DNA from: Anastrepha obliqua
Taxonomy: Eukaryota; Arthropoda; Insecta; Diptera; Tephritidae
Direction: 5' to 3'
NCBI RefSeq assembly: GCF_027943255.1
Contig: NC_072896.1
Span: forward strand, 44,976,501 to 45,040,500
Length of the DNA: 64,000 nucleotides
Part shown: in pieces, positions 1 to 11,772 of the stretch
Layout: every line of letters begins with the position of its first letter
Numbering within the stretch: position 1 is the stretch's first letter
Translations under genes and position numbers: made by a program
The notes under the pieces: generated by a model
Database searches by the model: none
Told to the model about the DNA's origin: nothing
Seen by the model: the letters and a program-made list of their open reading frames with translations, nothing else

Positions 1-1999
1 ACACTTCGAAACCTTGCGTGAAGCCTTGAATTTTATGAAAAAAAGAATGTAAATTAAAAATAAGTTAATTAGGGATATTTCGGCATTATTTTGCTCAAAA
101 AATTAGTTATGCTCTTATCTTACTAAATGCAAATAATGAAATGTATATTACTGATTGTAAAATAGACTAAAGCTAAATTGCAACATAAGTATGTATGCAT
201 GTACATATGTAGGTAAAGCCACAAGCATATCAATGAATATTTGTGAATTGAAAATGTTTCGCTGTATATGAGTATTTACCGCTTTGAGTGCCTATCAATT
301 AATTAAACCGAATGCAGAATATAATAAACGAAATAAATAACAGAAAGCAATTCCCTTCATTTCTGTGCAAACAACAATAACAACAACGACAGCCAGCAAT
401 TGATTGCTCCAATTTAATTTTTATACCATTTTTGTCTTATTTCATTTTAAGGGTCATTACGTCAGGGCAGCAACAGCTACCGGGCAGTACGTGTGAATAT
501 TTTAAGTGCAAAACTTCCCAAAAGTAAGTTGGAGGACTTTATATGCCGATACTCGCATCTGTGTGTGTGTGTGTGTGTAAGTATGTTTGCTCGCAAACCC
601 ATTGACATGACTAATAGCGAATAGTAATGGTAATAACATGAAGAAAATCGCTGAATGAGCCGAAAATTCAACCTACATACCAACAGACCCACTAACTAAC
701 AATCGCGCGGCACCCACCAATCGACGACCCAACAACCTCAACAATCCACCACCGTCTTATCGGGTTAGAGGCGAACGAGGTTAGCGAGGATGGTGGCAGC
801 AGAAAGTAAACTACCGAAAAAACGCCAATTTTCGGACGGACAGAATGCATGGCAATAGCACCGCATTGAATTCGTTGGACTATATTAAAGCAAATAAATT
901 AGAATAAAAACAAATTTCAATTGCAAAGGCATCATGGAAATATAGTTAAATAAAAACAATGACAAAATTAAATCAGCTATATTGGCCAGACACAAACAAA
1001 TAACTTAACAAGTAAATTTGTAATTATGTATGTATGCAGTCTAGCCTGACAATTCAGCACTACGCCAGACCGTCGGATGGTGTGATTAAAACCAACCGAA
1101 AAACAAATTTAAGGTAAAAATTGTCGAAAAAGCAATAACAATGTGATTGAAGAAAAAGTGATTGTATTTTTTTCTTCATAGTTAGTGCCCCTCTCAATGG
1201 AGTGGAGTGGAGTGCCACCAAGTGGCTACTGCCACCACCCTAACTTCTAGCGACTTGAACTGGAGTGTGCTGCGGCGCCTTTGATTTCGCTAGCATAGCA
1301 CAATTGGAATTATTCATTAAGTGTTGCATTACGAATTGCGATTACTTAGTTGACACATAAAAAGCTGAAGTGTGAAGCGAATAGACAGAAAAATTAACTG
1401 CCAAAAAAATAAAAAAGACAGTAAACACATTTTAAGTATAAAAGCCAAAAATACAAATAAAAATTTTCGTCTCATTGATAGCGAGATTTATCGATAAGAA
1501 TGTGGGTGGATTTGTCTACACGCGATTGTGGTAATAAGGGAGTGCTGAACGAATGTTTTAAATGGTGGCCAAATGACGAGAAGTGAAGCTGAACTAGAAG
1601 CTGTATGCAAAAGTGTGTTTGTATGCAGTCAAATGACTTAGCGCAAAATTACAGGTATACCTACATACAATATGGCGCAAAATTAATCTTCCAATTTTGT
1701 TTTTGAATATTTTTTTTAATAAAATAAAGAACAAAAATGATTCGGAGTCATGGCAACTTTTTTTATTTTACCTTTATGCGCTTCATTGTTTGACAAATAT
1801 GATTCGCGGACGACGCCATTTACAAACATTATATAATAAATCTTCTTTGTACTAACTTGTATATGTATGAACATTAAGATGGTCCAAAAAATTTGTTGTT
1901 ATCTGGACGCTATCTCCTAAATTTGTTCTATGGCCAAAAAAAACTGAGTCATCTCAAATAAACGAGAGCACTTAGCAGAGCTTACATGTCGACATGAAC
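1..1999. other. AT-rich non-coding stretch
   Basis: No reading frame here resembles a protein I recognise. The stretch is AT-rich with scattered poly-A and poly-T runs and one short (GT)n tract. A slightly more GC-rich patch near 1190-1290 has repeated GGAGT words. It could be intron, untranslated exon or intergenic DNA, and nothing in the sequence decides between these. Confidence 0.6.
561..578. repeat. (GT)9 microsatellite
   Basis: Nine perfect GT units are visible, embedded in non-coding DNA. Confidence 0.9.
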
Positions 2000-2001
2000 T
2001 A

Positions 2002-2934
2002 AAGGGTGGTTGAATTTTAAGGGCCGATGTTGAATGTGAACCACACTTAAACGTCAAGTTATTTTCTGCATTTCATTTGACATTTATCAATTTCAGACTA
2101 ACTCAATTTCAACCATGGAAAGATACACAATCGAGCAAAGCGTTAAAGTTATTTAGGCTTATTATGAAAACGGGCGTCCAAATCAAAATGCATATCGCGC
2201 ACTTCGTGATTTCAGTGATGAGGCACATTTTCACCTCAGTGGATTCGTCAATAAGCAGAATTGCCACATTTGGGCGAATGATAATCCAAGAGTGATTGCC
2301 GAAAAACCAATTCACCCACAAAGACTGACTGTTTGGTGCGGCTTATGGGCCGGCGTCGTCATTGGGCCGTATTTTTCCCAAAATGAGGCCGGTCAGGCAG
2401 TTACTGTGAATACTTTTCGCTATCGTGAGATGATAACGAACTTTTTATGACCCGAATTGGAAGATATGGATGTGGACGATATGTGGTTTCAACAGGATGG
2501 TGCCAGTTGTCACACAGCTAACGAAAGAATGGCTCTTTTGCGCGAAAAATTTGATGGGCGAATAATCTCACGTCGCGGCGATGTCAATCGGCCGCCAAGA
2601 TCATGTGATTTGACACCGTTGGTCTTCTTTCTTTGGGGTTATTTGAAAAAAAAGGTGTACGTCGATAAGCCAGCAACAATTCAAGAGCTAAGGGATGAGA
2701 TAATTCGGCACATTAACGGCATAGAACCTCAATTATGCCTCAGCGTCATCGAAAATTTGGACCATCGGATGGAGGTGTGCCGCCGAGGCCGTGGCGGTCA
2801 TTTGGCCGCTATTTTATTTCATACGTAATTGAGCCATGCCAATATTATCAAAACAAAAATAAATTACAATAATTTCCTAAAAAAATTGTATTTTATTCAA
2901 AATCAACGCCGGCCCTTAAAACTTAACCACCCTT
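2002..2934 (+). mobile_element. DD41D mariner-like transposon, internally deleted, both ends present
   Basis: The ends are inverted repeats. The left starts AAGGGTGGTTGAATTTTAAG and the right, read on the minus strand, starts AAGGGTGGTTAAGTTTTAAG; both continue into a GGGCCG core. A TA dinucleotide flanks each end (2000-2001 and 2935-2936), as expected for Tc1/mariner insertion. The 933-bp body carries a transposase remnant. Three more copies of this family lie at 4722, 43372 and 50805, all truncated. DD41D mariners are known from tephritids (rosa); assignment to that group is inferred from residue spacing. Confidence 0.85.
2115..2828 (+). pseudogene. DD41D transposase remnant
   Basis: The frame opens with an ATG and an N-terminal helix-turn-helix-like segment ending near YRALRDF. 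It then jumps, around 2210, straight to the catalytic SDEAHF block, so about the second half of the DNA-binding domain is missing. There is a stop after SVKVI and another before PELEDMD. The second catalytic Asp is present in WFQQDGA. The third, expected in LTPLDFF, reads LTPLVFF (GTC for GAC). Counting from the second Asp, the lost residue is 42 positions on, giving 41 intervening residues. The protein cannot be active. Confidence 0.85.
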
Positions 2935-3777
2935 TATAATAAATTAATATACAAATTTTTCATAACGCACAGACAAAAAAAGACATTACAGTTATGAAAG
3001 CGAAAAATAAAATTTGGACCACCTGGCATTTTGTTCCTAAACCTTATAATTTTTTCGACAGTGTATTGAGTTCTTCTATTGTCTCAAATTGATCTAATTT
3101 TTTTTACAAAACTCGTATAAAACTTTGTTTACCATTAACCCGCCGTTGGGCGCCCGGGTCTGGTCAGGCTTTTCGACTGTAGAAGTGAATTTAATATACT
3201 TCTATTATAGCTCATGACTTGAACTTCCAAGTAGCTTCCTAAAACTTAAATTTCTATCGATTTATGGATATAACCTTTTCAAAACAGGACAAAAAAAGGC
3301 CAAACCCGCGTGCCCAACCTAGGGTTTTAAAAAATGTGTCCAACGGAATGTTAATATGGTCCTAAAGAGGCTATCGCAAAATTTAAAGGTCTATAGTTTT
3401 ATGGAACCAATCCAATATTTCTCACCCGTATGGGTCATTCTTATCGAAAAAAAATCTGAAAAATATTATGTTTTTAAAGTCGATGGAGGGTTAAAATATC
3501 TCGAAAAAATATTTTCCGAAAAATTTCAATAGGGGTATTTTTAGAAAACAGTGAGCGTTAACAAAAGTGGGTCATTACTTTGTTTCGGTCACGATTAAAC
3601 CCATGGCACCCACTAATTTCTCCAAAAATTATGACTCCATAACTGCTACACTGACAAGAAGTCTTTTTTTCATACCATTATGTAGCACAGTCTAACTCAT
3701 AATTCAATATACTTAATAACTCAAAGTATATTTTCTTTCTGAATTGGGCAATCTTTCCAAATAGGCAGGATTGGATC
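2935..3777. other. Non-coding stretch with a TTAA-bounded candidate
   Basis: No coding signal is visible. A 352-bp segment inside it (3139-3490) is bounded by TTAA and is listed separately. Confidence 0.5.
3139..3490. mobile_element. Possible piggyBac-like MITE
   Basis: The segment is preceded by TTAA at 3135-3138 and followed by TTAA at 3491-3494. It begins CCCGCCGTTGGG and its other end, on the minus strand, begins CCCTCCATCGAC. The CCC termini and TTAA flanks are what piggyBac-type elements leave, but the terminal similarity is short and TTAA is common in AT-rich DNA, so this may be chance. Confidence 0.2.
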
Positions 3778-4428
3778 GAGGGGAAAATCTGCACCGAAGC
3801 TTGCACCTCTGTCTTCTTCACCTTCACCTCTGCACTGACGGTTCCAAGATGGAATCGGGAGTCGGAGCAGGAGTTTTCTCTAAATCAGCCAATTTATCTA
3901 TCTCTTTTAAACTGCCTCACTCTGCTAATGTTTTTAAAGCAGAAGTCTTTGCGATCCTGCAGGCATGCAAAATGTTTAGGGAACGTGGGCATCGGCATCC
4001 CCCTGACAGTTGTTAAAGGGGAACTGCACAAATTATTTCTCAGAAAAGCGCAGAAAAGACGGAGCTCCATTTCTTCAAGTGTGTTTACCGGTCACTGGAC
4101 GATTGGCACACACCTGGGAAAGCTAGGGTTACCAGTTAACCCGGATTGCAGAGGCTGTGGGGACCTTTCAGAGAAGGAGACAGTTGAGCACTTTCTCTGT
4201 AAATGTCCGGGTTTGGCAGCTAGACGATCCCTGGGTGCGCCTTTCTTCGACAGCCTGGGGCAGTGCGACAACCTAAGTCCCATCAATCCTCTCCATTATA
4301 TCAACAGCTCTGGCTGGCTTTAGATATCTGCCTGTTGGAGGTCTCATAATGGTATCAAAACAGCGCTTTAGTGCTACTCAAGGAGAACCAGACTGAAACT
4401 TCAACCATTTCACCTATCTACCTACCTT
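3778..4428 (+). mobile_element. Non-LTR retrotransposon 3' end with RNase H remnant
   Basis: Two overlapping frames show the start of a retroelement RNase H domain (TDGSKMESGVGAGVF, then FKAEVFAILQACK) and a C-terminal region with VFTGHWTIGTH, CRGCGDLSEKETVEHFLCKC and a terminal YINSSGWL before the stop at 4323. RNase H after RT is a property of I, LOA and R1-type LINEs; the exact clade is not resolved. Much of the RNase H domain is deleted between the two parts. The 3' UTR contains a CCTGTTGGAGGTCTCATAAT block shared with the copies at 12630 and 62826 and ends in an ACCTATCTACCTACC tail. Confidence 0.8.
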
Positions 4429-4721
4429 CTTTCTGAAAGGTGTTTCCTAAAAAAGTTTGTTTTGTAGGGTTTGACCTTTTGGACTGAAATACCCGGAATT
4501 AAAATAACGATACGCTTATCGATGGCGATCTGAATGTATTGTAGAAAAAATTAGAGAAAAGGACCGCGAAAATCAAAATAGGGGATGACTTCTATTTGCA
4601 ATTAGAGAAAAATTGTCACAAAAAAAACAATAAAAACACAGTTTTATTACTTATATATGTATGTATTTTACCTCTAGCTAGCGAGTGTATTGATTTTTGT
4701 GTGTATAAAATTGATTGTAGC
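4429..4721. other. Non-coding stretch
   Basis: AT-rich sequence; I see nothing recognisable in it. Confidence 0.5.
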
Positions 4722-4988
4722 AAGGTGCAATGATTCAAGAGCTAAAGGATGAGATAATTCGGCACATTAACGGCATATAACCTCATTTATGCCTCAGCTT
4801 CATCGAAAATTTGGACCATCGGATGGAGGCGTGTCGCCGAGGCCGCAGCAGCCATTTCGCCGATATTTTCTTCCATACGTAATTTAGCCATACCAATATT
4901 ATCATAATAAAGAGAAATGACAACAACTCCTTAAAAAAATTGTACTTTATTCAAAATCAGCACCGGCCCTTGAAACTTAACCACCCTT
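4722..4988 (+). mobile_element. DD41D mariner, 3' fragment
   Basis: The last part of the 2002-2934 family is present: the codons around QELKDEIIRHINGI, the end of the transposase near FHT, and the right terminal repeat (CCGGCCCTTGAAACTTAACC ending CCACCCTT). Everything upstream of about 4722 is missing, so this is a 5'-truncated relic. Confidence 0.8.
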
Positions 4989-6156
4989 TGGAATATGATG
5001 AATAGGAATCAGCTATCATTTGTCAGTAGGTTTGTTACAAAAACAGCGTTGCCAACTAAAAATATAAAAAAGCGTCACTCACAAAATAAAGAGTTCTGCA
5101 GCTTTATGTCACAAACGAAAAATAAATATTTTTTATGGAAACTTTTATAAAATAATAGATATGATTCCTGATGCAATTGAAATATTATAAGGTTTTGTTT
5201 GACTGCTTGACAAAAGTGAACAAATTAAATGGAATGCCAAGACAAATCTATACAAGGTGAAATCTATATTTCATCAATTGATTGGCGCTTTATTGTCCAA
5301 GTGAAAGTATTTGTCTCCTCTTTTCCTCTTCTTCCTTCAAATTTGACGTTAGCCCCCCAAATTCATGTACTTGTGGAAGAAATATCACCTTCTATAGGTT
5401 CGCCTTGTAAAATGTCTTGTGAAAATTCAATAAAAGAAAGATAAATCAAAGGTAATCGAAAATGTAGTTAAAAATAGCACGAAAATATTTAACTGAATTG
5501 GAAACTAAATAGAGAAATATACGGCAGCTGTTTATCTCCAGATATGATATACTTATTTATGATATTCATGCGCTTAATATGAAAATTATATACTCGTGTA
5601 GCTCAATAAATCATATAAACATTGTAAGAGCTCGTACGAATAGATTATTCAGTGTTAGTATACTTACAGGCGGAGTTACCGGCTTTTGGTTTTAATTGGG
5701 GTTTTGTAAGCATGTAAAAATATATAATACAGAGTCAACATTAGAGTTTTGGTTTTATAAATCGTTTCTTTCTGAATAATAATTATAGATGAGCCAATGA
5801 CGAATATACGAGTTTATGCTGAGATTCTCTTTTGGTAGGTGCTTTATGATGCTTCAAGAATTTCACGGTTTTATAATATATATTATGTAAAAATTTTTTA
5901 TTAATAATACATATATATGTTTATGAAATTTGTTGTTGAGATCAGGAGGTTCCACGAAATTCAGTGTTCTGCGATTCGATGTCAAATGATCCAAGTATTT
6001 TGGACATGGCGTAGAGTTTTCTGAAAACTCAATTACGTACAGCGAACTAAGTATGATGGTCTCCGCCATTATTGAGAAATAGAAAAAAAATCATATGAAG
6101 CTATTCAAAATTGGCAAACAAACATTTTTTTCCCAAAAATGTATGAGTTTTTTAAA
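4989..6156. other. Non-coding stretch
   Basis: AT-rich sequence without a recognisable coding frame; small open frames here look like chance. Confidence 0.5.
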
Positions 6157-7407
6157 AAGTGCGCAACTAAGTTCCCGCTGTTTGTCAATAGATGCCGCCA
6201 ACAGTGTGTGCTAGTCGATTCTAACATAACCTAAACGTCATAAACAAAGCTTAGACATATGGTAAACTAACTGCTTCGACAAATTAGTAATTTTGTTTTG
6301 GTATCATAAACTTTTGGTTTTGTGAAAATGTCTGACTTTGTGCCGAATAATCGTCATTTGCGAAGTGTTGATTTTCCTCTTTCATTCGAAAAAAACGGCA
6401 GCTGAAGCGCATCGAGTGCTACAAGCAGCTTTATGGAGTTGCTGCTTTAAGTGAAACAAAATGCCAAGATTGGTTCCGTCGCTTCAAAGACGGTGATTTT
6501 AATGTTGACGACCATTCACGTGAAGGAAGGCCATAAACCTTCGAAGACGCGGAATTTTGCATTGCTTAATTAGGATCAATGTCAAACGCAAGAGGAGCTT
6601 GCTTCAGTATTAGGAGTTATCCGCTAATACGTTTCCAAGCGGTTGCTTGCTTTGGGAATGATTTAGAAACAGGGGACTTGGGTTCCTTATGAGTTAAAAC
6701 CAAGGGATGTTGAACGTCGTTTTTTCGCCTGTAAACAACTGCTCCAGCGGTAAAAAATGCAAAAAAGGAAGGGTGTTCTTCATCGCATCGTGACGGGTGA
6801 TGAAAAATGAATTCATTACAGCAATCCAAAGAAAAGAAAGTCATGGGGACTGCCCGGTCATGCTTCTACGTCGTCGCCTCAGCCGGATATTCACGCTGCG
6901 AAGGTGATGCTATGCATTTGGTGGGACCAAGTTGGTGTTATTTATTATGAACTGTTAAAACCAAGCGAAACCAGCACCGGGGATCGATATCGACTTCAAT
7001 TGATGAGATTGAGCCGAGCACTGCGCGAGAAGATACCGCAATACGCTCGGCCTCACGTTGCCAAACCCGTTAAAACCTACCTGGAAACATTGAAATGGGA
7101 AATCCTGCCCTACGCGCCATAGTCTCCAGATATTGCGCCGTCCGCTTATCACCTGTTCCGATGACCGGCACATGGTCTAGCTGACCAGCAGTTCCATTCA
7201 TATGAAGACATCAAAAAATGGCTTGATCCGTGGATAGCCTCAAAAGATGAACAGTTTTACCGCGACGGTATACGAGATCTACCAGAAAGATGGGAAAAAG
7301 TAGTAGCCAGCGATGGGCAATACTTTCAATGTTTCACTTGTAAACATTTTTTTTCAGAATAAAGTCGGATTTTCATCAAAAAAACAGCGAGAACTTAGTT
7401 GCGCACC
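6157..7407 (+). mobile_element. DD34D mariner, dead copy with both ends
   Basis: The left end near 6159 reads GTGCGCAACTAAGTTCCCGC and the right end, on the minus strand from 7407, reads GGTGCGCAACTAAGTTCTCG. A TA follows the right end at 7408-7409. The length, about 1.25 kb, is normal for mariner. The coding part is related to the intact copy at 32451 but the terminal repeats differ, so they belong to different subfamilies. Confidence 0.85.
6328..7363 (+). pseudogene. Mariner transposase pseudogene
   Basis: The frame starts MSDFVPNN and can be followed by family motifs to ERWEKVVASDGQYF. Several stops and frameshifts break it, including a stop in place of Trp directly after TGDEK. The first catalytic Asp (TGDE) survives. 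The second is gone: QYA runs directly into RPHVAKPV, so about 13 codons that in the 32624 gene run from the residue after QYA through HDNA are missing without a frame change. The third Asp is replaced by Ala (APSAYHLF). Two of three catalytic residues are therefore lost. Confidence 0.85.
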
Positions 7408-8465
7408 TAATATTAAACGATAAAAAAATATGTAAAAATGTTTACTGAAAACTCAAAATATTTAATATAAAAAACTCAATACCAAAATTTTCAACAGTGA
7501 ATATGTTCCAAAATTATAAAATTTTTTCAATTTTTCAAATTTATTTACTTTTTTCGAATTTACGACTATGCCCAAAGTCATTGGATTACTTACAATGGGA
7601 TTGCTCAGCGACAACTTTTAAGACTTCGTTTGTTATTCGAATTATTTTTCTAACCGATAGTTAAATTGTTGCAATAGATGTAATTATGGAGTTCGCGATT
7701 TTCCTATCACAAAAAAAAAAATTAAATCCGAAAATGTGAACTCCATGAAAAAATTAATTTTTGGCAAATACGTAAATTTAGTCGTGGCGTTGCCTGGTTA
7801 TTTGCACTTAATTGTGGACTTCACCATTGTAAATCTCACAAGTTAAGAACTCATAATACAATATTAATTTTTTCAACGCGTTCGAGCTCACGACAAGGCT
7901 GAATAAATTATGCGGAGAGTTTTTCAATAGATTTCAATTTGTTTGAGAATTTAAGAAGACCCGGTGGTCTAGAAATTTCAAAAAATCGATTTTTCGATAT
8001 TTCGAAAGTTCAGCATCTAAAGAATATACTGCGAAACTTTCATGCGAAAATTCTCAATATTATATATTAGCTTCTACAGCCCATTAACTAGGTAGAGAGC
8101 GGTCCGCGCGCTCCTGTACCTCAAGCTTTAAACTCATTTATCTCGCAACGACTCTTTTCGGCCTGATGTTGTCAACAAAAAAAAAAAACTATTCAACCGA
8201 ATCGTCTGAAATTTTAATATGTTGTTCACAACATCATCGATCTATCTAGAATCATCTATCGCCCGTACAAGATTTTGATTAAAAAATGCGCCATTTCGTT
8301 AAATTTTTTTTTAATTCTAGTACGGGACATAACTACAGTCATTACTGATTAATAATTTGTTTGGCTTTTGTGTTTCAGATAAATAGAAAAGCCAAAAATG
8401 GAGAACACCGTCCAGGTCCAATTCTTGGGGAGGGTCAACTTCAGCGCCATTTTCACAATTATTAA
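7408..8465. other. Non-coding stretch
   Basis: AT-rich sequence with poly-A runs. No coding signal or recognisable element is seen. Confidence 0.5.
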
Positions 8466-8556
8466 CCTTTTGCGCTCGAGGCGCTTTTCTGTCGGGTGAA
8501 CCAGCAACTCGAGAGTAATCTCACGCGCTTCCGCTTATTTCATGAGTTCGCTATTG

Positions 8557-8904
8557 TTAACTTTCTTCGGATTCTGTGCACAGTGTCCATTCTGAAGGTT
8601 CAGTTTCTTCTGTACAATCACTTCTTACCCCTCTAACGGGATCGCTATCTTCATCACTTCTGTCTTCGTTCTCCTGGACAAGCTGTCTATGTAGTGATGT
8701 AATTTCGTTCGTTATTGCAGAAAAATTGAACTCATCTTCACAGTAATTTTTTCGTCGTGCTCCATACTTATTGGGCTCACTAACTTTGAAAGAAGTATTG
8801 CGATCGCCAAGAAGATTGAGTTCGAACTGATGTCGAAGACAAAATCCTACTAAGATGAAAGAGGTGCCGCAGACTAAATATCGTGACGATAAGCAACCAT
8901 TCAC
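8557..8904 (-). pseudogene. Unrecognised 115-codon frame inside the TTAA element
   Basis: I do not recognise this protein. The open frame has no ATG at its first codon. It runs from a Cys- and hydrophobic-rich part (LSSRYLVCG, FCLRHQFELNLLG) to an acidic, serine-rich C-terminus (NEDRSDEDSD, TESEES). Acidic N-termini are common in piggyBac transposases, so the last part could be a displaced remnant of one, joined to other sequence by deletion. It may equally be a chance frame. Confidence 0.25.
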
Positions 8905-9054
8905 GTATAGTTTGGGACTTATGTATTGGTGGTCCTATCGGCTAAGCTGAAAAGGTTGCTTGTATCTGCGACATAAACAGTTTGCGGTACAGCTTCCATC
9001 TCCTATGGCTATAGAATCCCACGAGATAAGACATTTAGACACATCGATCTGAAT

Positions 9055-9121
9055 GGCGCCTCTCAGACACCGCTCGAGTTATTGCATCACATGCAGTGGT
9101 GCCTGAGAGGCACTGCTCGAG
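9055..9121 (-). repeat. Subterminal 24-bp direct repeats
   Basis: Two similar 24-bp units, at 9055-9078 and 9098-9121, both contain GGCRCYTSTCAGRCAC-like cores and end GCTCGAG. The units are themselves nearly palindromic. They lie just inside the right end of the TTAA element, where piggyBac-type transposases usually have internal binding repeats. Confidence 0.6.
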
Positions 9122-9574
9122 AGCAAAGGGTTAAAATTAAAAAGAAAAAAAATCATTTTTATATACAAAAGAAGTTAAATAAAAAGCCTAAAAATTTTAA
9201 ATATCGTTCTTCATTTTTTTTATTGTAAACAAAATTCTTGAAAATACCCTACATTTTCGAACTCTAGACCACCGAAACCCCTTAAGGCAGATTAGGAAAA
9301 ACCAAAATCTGCTTAGAAAATACAAAATAGCTGCATGGCTGCGATTTTCGGAACTAAACCTGTAAAACTGTCAAATAGCAAAATAAACCCTCTCACGGGA
9401 GAGAGGAACGAGAGAGCGATCGGGAAAAAGCGCTAGTACGCAAAACTTCCAAGGATGGATTACAAGATTTGGCCACCCAAAGCAAAATTGTAATAGACAC
9501 TTTCGCCATAGGGAATTTGCCAGAGAGAAAGGCGAATGAAAAAGGCACAAAATGTGTAAAATGAGGTTAGTTGA

Positions 9575-9695
9575 ATACAATCAGTCTTCTAATCAGACAT
9601 TGTTCAGAGGGATATAAAGTAAGATGTGGAGTGGGCGTTGATTTTTTTCTTATATCACCACCACAATCTCAGGTTTGGCGAACAAATCGCTGCTG
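9575..9695 (-). repeat. Dispersed non-coding repeat, copy A
   Basis: On the minus strand this has GAGATTGTGGTGGTGATATA followed at a distance by TCTGAACAATGTCTGATT. The same two blocks, similarly spaced, occur at 34826-35025, 46680-46905 and 52440-52610. No protein is encoded and I do not know the family. Confidence 0.55.
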
Positions 9696-9709
9696 CTTCC
9701 TTCATTTGA

Positions 9710-9780
9710 CTAGTACAATGATCTCCTGACTGAATGCTTGGACTTGTACAACCATCCACAAATCTAATCTAATCTAATCC
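9710..9780 (+). mobile_element. LINE 3' tail scrap ending in (AATCT)n
   Basis: The stretch TAGTACAATGATCTCCTGAC through CCACAAATCTAATC is closely similar to the 3' end of the LINE fragment at 13700-14415 and ends in about three AATCT units. It is a very short 5'-truncated copy. Confidence 0.6.
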
Positions 9781-10159
9781 CACATTCCGTCAACACATCA
9801 ACTGGTTCCTTTAAAATTGCAAAGAGCCGCACCTTCTATATTCTCTCCAACGAGCAAAAACACCGTTATCCCTGCATGTTTATAAACGTCAACCGGTTTG
9901 CTTACATAATTCTGAAATCCTTAATTATAAAATTATTTAAAACAAATAAACTTCTAAGAATTTTAATCGAAAAATATCGCTACGCAATGTTCAAATTTTA
10001 AAGCCTGAAACTTCTTGTGTACCACAATTAATTGGTTGAAAATTTATGCAAGCATTAAAAATGTTACAAATAAGAATAATTTTTTAAAACTAAAAGTTTC
10101 ATTGCTGGCTTTTATTTTTCTAAATGGGTTTTGAAATTTTTGCTTTACCGCTAAGAGTG
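9781..10159. other. Non-coding stretch
   Basis: AT-rich; nothing recognised. Confidence 0.5.
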
Positions 10160-10652
10160 CGATTGAGTAGTAAGGTTCTATCTCGACGAACTAAACTAAG
10201 AATAATTTTATAAAACTCCCGTTATACGAGCGTTATACTGCCCGTCCAATCGTATGGTGCAGAAACTTAGACAGTGACTACATCCGATTAGATACCCCTT
10301 GGAGTGTTTGAGAGAAAGATTCTGAGGAAGATTTTTGGACCTTTGCTCTTAGGTGATGGCGAATAACGCAAACGATGAAACAATGAGCTGCATGAGCTTT
10401 ATGGCGACACGGACATAGTGCAGCGAATAAAGATCCAGCGGCTACGTTGGCTGGGTCATGTCGTCCGAATGGATACATACGGCCCGGCTCTCTGACCGGT
10501 TGTAGTAGAGGGAGAGGAAACCTTCTTTGCGCTGGAAACTTAAGGTGGAGGAGGACTTGATGTCTCCAACTGGCACGCGAAAGAAACGACTGGCGCGCTT
10601 TAGTAAACTCGGCCGAAATCGCTTAAGCGGTTATCAAGAAGAAGAAGAAGAA
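10160..10652 (+). mobile_element. RTE-like LINE 3' fragment, copy 1
   Basis: Broken frames match the C-terminus of an RTE-like retrotransposon: a YGAET-like block, GVFERKILRKIFGP, IQRLRWLGHVVRMDT and the final ARERNDW-like block. Several stops and frameshifts are present. The copy ends in (AAG)n at 10635-10652, a tandem 3' tail of the kind RTE elements carry. Related copies are at 27090, 31820, 45542 and 55190. Confidence 0.75.
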
Positions 10653-11733
10653 TTAAGCAATTACACTGTACTTGGGTTGAGTTTCATTTAGTTGATATTA
10701 ACACTGAAAAAAAAATGTTTTCTTTATTTTGCGAAGCCTCGGACCACACGCAGCAGCTGGCTGAAGTAATATAATATAAAACGAAATTTTGAAACTCTAA
10801 TTTTATTAAAATTAAATAAGTGAATAATTGTCAGTAATAGACCAAGCATTTCTTTTGAAGTTCTCAAAGGCATTCGTGCAATACATTTTTCCAACAACAG
10901 TTACAAATCCTAAATGATTGATGAGTTTTTAATTTCTTGACCGCTACTATGAACAAACACTTTCTGAATAGTTTTCATTTACTTTCCTTTTTTCTTTTTT
11001 TACAAATAATTGTAATTATTTGCTCAATTTGCAGCAAGAGCCGCGAAGATTAAAAAGTAATTAAATTTTCATTTCGTGGCGCAGCTGCGTCTTACTTGCG
11101 CTGCCACTTGTCGTTGCACTCGGGCTTGTGAGCTCAAGTGCTGGCGCATTCGATGCATCTGTATAGATAAGTGTGTCCGTTGCCGTCTGTGTGTGTGTGT
11201 TCCACATTAATTGAATTTATTTATTTTTATGATCTTCACAGTTTCCCATAAATCAAAAAAATGTAGATACAGTCCAATGTATGTACGTATGAATGTGTAT
11301 GTATGTGTGTGTGTATATGAGCATGTATATATTTTTCATAAGCATATGCGGCAACAAACGACAGCTGCAGCGAACAACAACAACAATACAATAATCAAAT
11401 ACACACACGTGAGAGAGAGAGAAAAAAAAATTCAAAAAAAGGTGCGGTTTGAAAGAAATTTGAAGCTGCGGTTTAACTTGAAAAATCGTTAAAATAAATC
11501 GCATTTAATTGAAAATTTTTCTCAAGAAACAAAAGCGACATAAAAATGTATAAATAAAAGAAAACCGAAACAAAGAAATACCTGACAGATGCCATAATTG
11601 ACATGATGACGTATCGCCGCGGTGCATCACTGCCAGCTTAAACAATAAATAAAAAAATGCTGGCGCTCGAAAATCGAAAGCTGCAACACACATCAATGGT
11701 GCAACGAATAAATTATTGAATGAATGAAAGACT

Positions 11734-11772
<39 letters not shown>

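Larger units (their letters stand above)
8466..9130 (-). mobile_element. Small piggyBac-like element flanked by TTAA
   Basis: TTAA lies immediately outside both ends (8462-8465 and 9131-9134). The left end reads CCTTTTGCGCTCGAG and the right end, on the minus strand, CCCTTTGCTCTCGAG, an imperfect terminal inverted repeat of about 15 bp. Subterminal repeats sit inside the right end. TTAA duplication with C-rich ends is characteristic of the piggyBac superfamily. At 665 bp it is too short to encode a transposase and would be non-autonomous. Confidence 0.6.
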
